From assembly GCA_030630165.1 (NCBI GenBank), contig DAOVNN010000173.1:1-6318 (forward strand): a stretch of DNA of 6,318 nt, read 5' to 3'. Source of the DNA: Candidatus Krumholzibacteriota bacterium (GTDB lineage: Bacteria; Krumholzibacteriota; Krumholzibacteriia; Krumholzibacteriales; Krumholzibacteriaceae). The notes below the pieces were generated by a model. The model was not told the origin of the DNA. It searched no databases and worked only from the letters and a program-made list of their open reading frames with translations. Shown here in pieces: positions 4,930-6,318 of the stretch. A program made the position numbers and the translations under genes. Within the stretch, counting starts at the first letter, position 1, and each line of letters starts with the position of its first letter.

Positions 4930-6318
4930 ATGCGTAAGACTCTCGCAGGGTTGCTTATCGCGATCATTTGCGGTCTGACCTCTGCCCAGGCCCAGCAAAC
5001 GCCGCAGATCGGGCTCTACATAGATGACACGCGCAGCGAACATTGTGCGTATGGGAGCGATTATTATCCCGTCGATGTTTATGCGTTTTGCAGGCCGGGA
5101 GAGAACGGGATGAAGTCGATGCAGCTTCAGGTCCTTTACCCGGACATCATGATTCCCGCCTACCTGGTCTTTAACGAAGCCATAGTGATAGGTAACGACG
5201 GCATTCCGCAGGATGGTATAAGTGTAGTTTTCGATGGCTGCCAGGAGGACGGGTGGGTCTGGGGGTTTTACCAGACAGTTCTGCTCACAAGCGAAGACCC
5301 CGGTCTGGTGCAGCTCTATCCCGTGCAGCGCTGGATGTCCAGTGATCTGATTCAGTTCGGCATCCTCAACTGTCTTTACTATCCGGATGAAAGATATGAG
5401 ATAGCCGAACCTGTCTCCAACGTATGTCTTAATTTCTGTACGGATGATGTGGAGCCTCCCCGGATCGAGGAACTGCGGGTCATCGACAACCTGACGCTCG
5501 AAGTCACGTTTACAGAGGAAGTGACCGCGGAGTCGGCGGAAAATATCGACAATTATCTTGTCTTTCACAGGGTGACTGAACAGGACAGCATCCATATTGT
5601 GGCGGCTGATCTACTCAGCGGCGATACCACTGTGGTGCTCGGGCTTGCCTCCCCATTCGCCGACAGTGACCCCCTGATGTTCGAGGCTGTTCGAGTGGCC
5701 GATCCGACCGGGAATATCTGGGAGCTGTACGAGCCGTTCGGCAGCGGGCCGGACCTCATCGCTTACGAGTTGATACACCCCGACACCCTTGCCGTCTGCG
5801 ACGAAGATCTCAGGATTACCGGCATAGTGAAAAATATCGGGCAGTATGCCTCGCCGGCCACACGCGTGCACCTGCGCTACGAGGGGCTGGACGCGGACGG
5901 GAACATTCTGGAGACGAACAACCTGGCTCTTTTCTACGTCGAAGAACTCGATGGGGGAGAAACCGACACGATTGATTTCGGAAATTATTTCGGCTATATG
6001 CAGAACGAATATTTCTACTCACTCGGCAGATTCGTTATGACTGCCGATGGACAGGAAGTCGTAGATGAAGCCAGAGAGGATAATAACGTACTTGTCTCGC
6101 CGCTTACTGTGCTTGCCCCGAGAAACGTGACTTATACGTTTCTCGATCCCATTGTCCGCGCCGACTTCAAGCGTTCGCTGCTCGACAGTGCCGGTGTGCA
6201 GGATCCGGTGACAAGCTATGAGATCCTCTGCAGTGATAATGCGTATAGTGGATTCGAAATAGTGGCTGTGGTCCAGGCCGACGGCTCTCCCGGGTATTCA
6301 GGCTATTTCCTTCCTTCG
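4930..6318 (+). CDS. Secreted multidomain protein with Ig-like, CARDB and FN3-like modules (3' truncated)
   Basis: The frame is open from ATG 4930 to the window end: 463 codons with no stop. Residues 1-21 are a signal peptide (RK, hydrophobic core, AQA before the likely cut). Residues about 27-172 are an unassigned Cys-containing beta-rich domain beginning IGLYIDD; its layout (PVDVYAFCRPG, MKSMQLQVLYP) loosely recalls cohesin-like sandwiches, but that is weak. Residues about 175-262 fit a bacterial Ig-like domain of the SbsA/Big_5 kind: LEVTFTEEVTAESAENIDNY and the closing VRVADPTGN. Residues 275-394 fit CARDB, a cell-adhesion-related domain: DLIAYELI, ITGIVKNIG, LDGGETDTI and the diagnostic VDEAREDNNV. 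From about 397 an FN3-like segment starts (PRNVTYTFLD, TSYEIL). No enzyme motif is visible. The missing C-terminus might carry a sorting or dockerin module like its neighbours. A role in surface adhesion or assembly is inferred; the 29-base gap suggests co-transcription with gene 4. Confidence 0.9.
   Translation, partial: MRKTLAGLLIAIICGLTSAQAQQTPQIGLYIDDTRSEHCAYGSDYYPVDVYAFCRPGENGMKSMQLQVLYPDIMIPAYLVFNEAIVIGNDGIPQDGISVVFDGCQEDGWVWGFYQTVLLTSEDPGLVQLYPVQRWMSSDLIQFGILNCLYYPDERYEIAEPVSNVCLNFCTDDVEPPRIEELRVIDNLTLEVTFTEEVTAESAENIDNYLVFHRVTEQDSIHIVAADLLSGDTTVVLGLASPFADSDPLMFEAVRVADPTGNIWELYEPFGSGPDLIAYELIHPDTLAVCDEDLRITGIVKNIGQYASPATRVHLRYEGLDADGNILETNNLALFYVEELDGGETDTIDFGNYFGYMQNEYFYSLGRFVMTADGQEVVDEAREDNNVLVSPLTVLAPRNVTYTFLDPIVRADFKRSLLDSAGVQDPVTSYEILCSDNAYSGFEIVAVVQADGSPGYSGYFLPS

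Noticed and set aside
4882..5595. 237-codon open frame on the minus strand
   Set aside because: It is antisense to gene 5, whose sense frame has a signal peptide, ribosome binding site and recognisable Ig/CARDB modules. The antisense product shows no domain.

Overview
The window holds five protein-coding genes, all on the + strand and closely spaced (gaps of 74, 56, 49 and 29 bases). Every product is built for export: the four visible N-termini are signal peptides, and the first gene, seen only at its 3' end, carries the same C-terminal sorting-type domain as the second. No RNA gene, transposon, CRISPR array or tRNA was seen, and no gene-free stretch exceeds 80 bases.

Organism: moderately GC-rich DNA, AGGAGG-type ribosome binding sites, C-terminal 'NFPNPFNP...YDVSGRLVR...SGIYF' domains (FlgD-Ig-like / type IX secretion-like tails) and short Cys-rich dockerin proteins together suggest an uncultured lineage in or near the FCB group, such as Krumholzibacteriota, Eisenbacteria or Latescibacterota. 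This is inference from protein style, not a phylogenetic placement.

Layout: 1-299 is the end of a secreted protein (sorting domain only). After a GC hairpin, 374-3508 encodes a 1044-residue secreted multidomain protein: signal peptide, two beta-sandwich-like segments, a middle beta-rich region, an alpha/beta domain resembling the ThuA/class I amidotransferase-like fold, and a sorting domain nearly identical to that of gene 1. Next come tandem paralogues, 3565-4209 and 4259-4900, each with a signal peptide, a Big_1-like Ig domain and a pair of dockerin-type calcium loops. Finally 4930-6318 opens a further secreted protein (Ig-like, CARDB and FN3-like modules after an unassigned N-terminal domain) that runs off the window end.

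How they may work together: the same-strand packing suggests co-transcription of genes 2-5. All products should act outside the inner membrane. Two attachment modes sit side by side: C-terminal sorting tails (genes 1, 2) and dockerin modules (genes 3, 4), with CARDB/Ig/FN3 adhesion-type modules in gene 5. A surface or extracellular assembly is a reasonable hypothesis. No catalytic residues were recognised in any gene, and no cohesin was identified with confidence.
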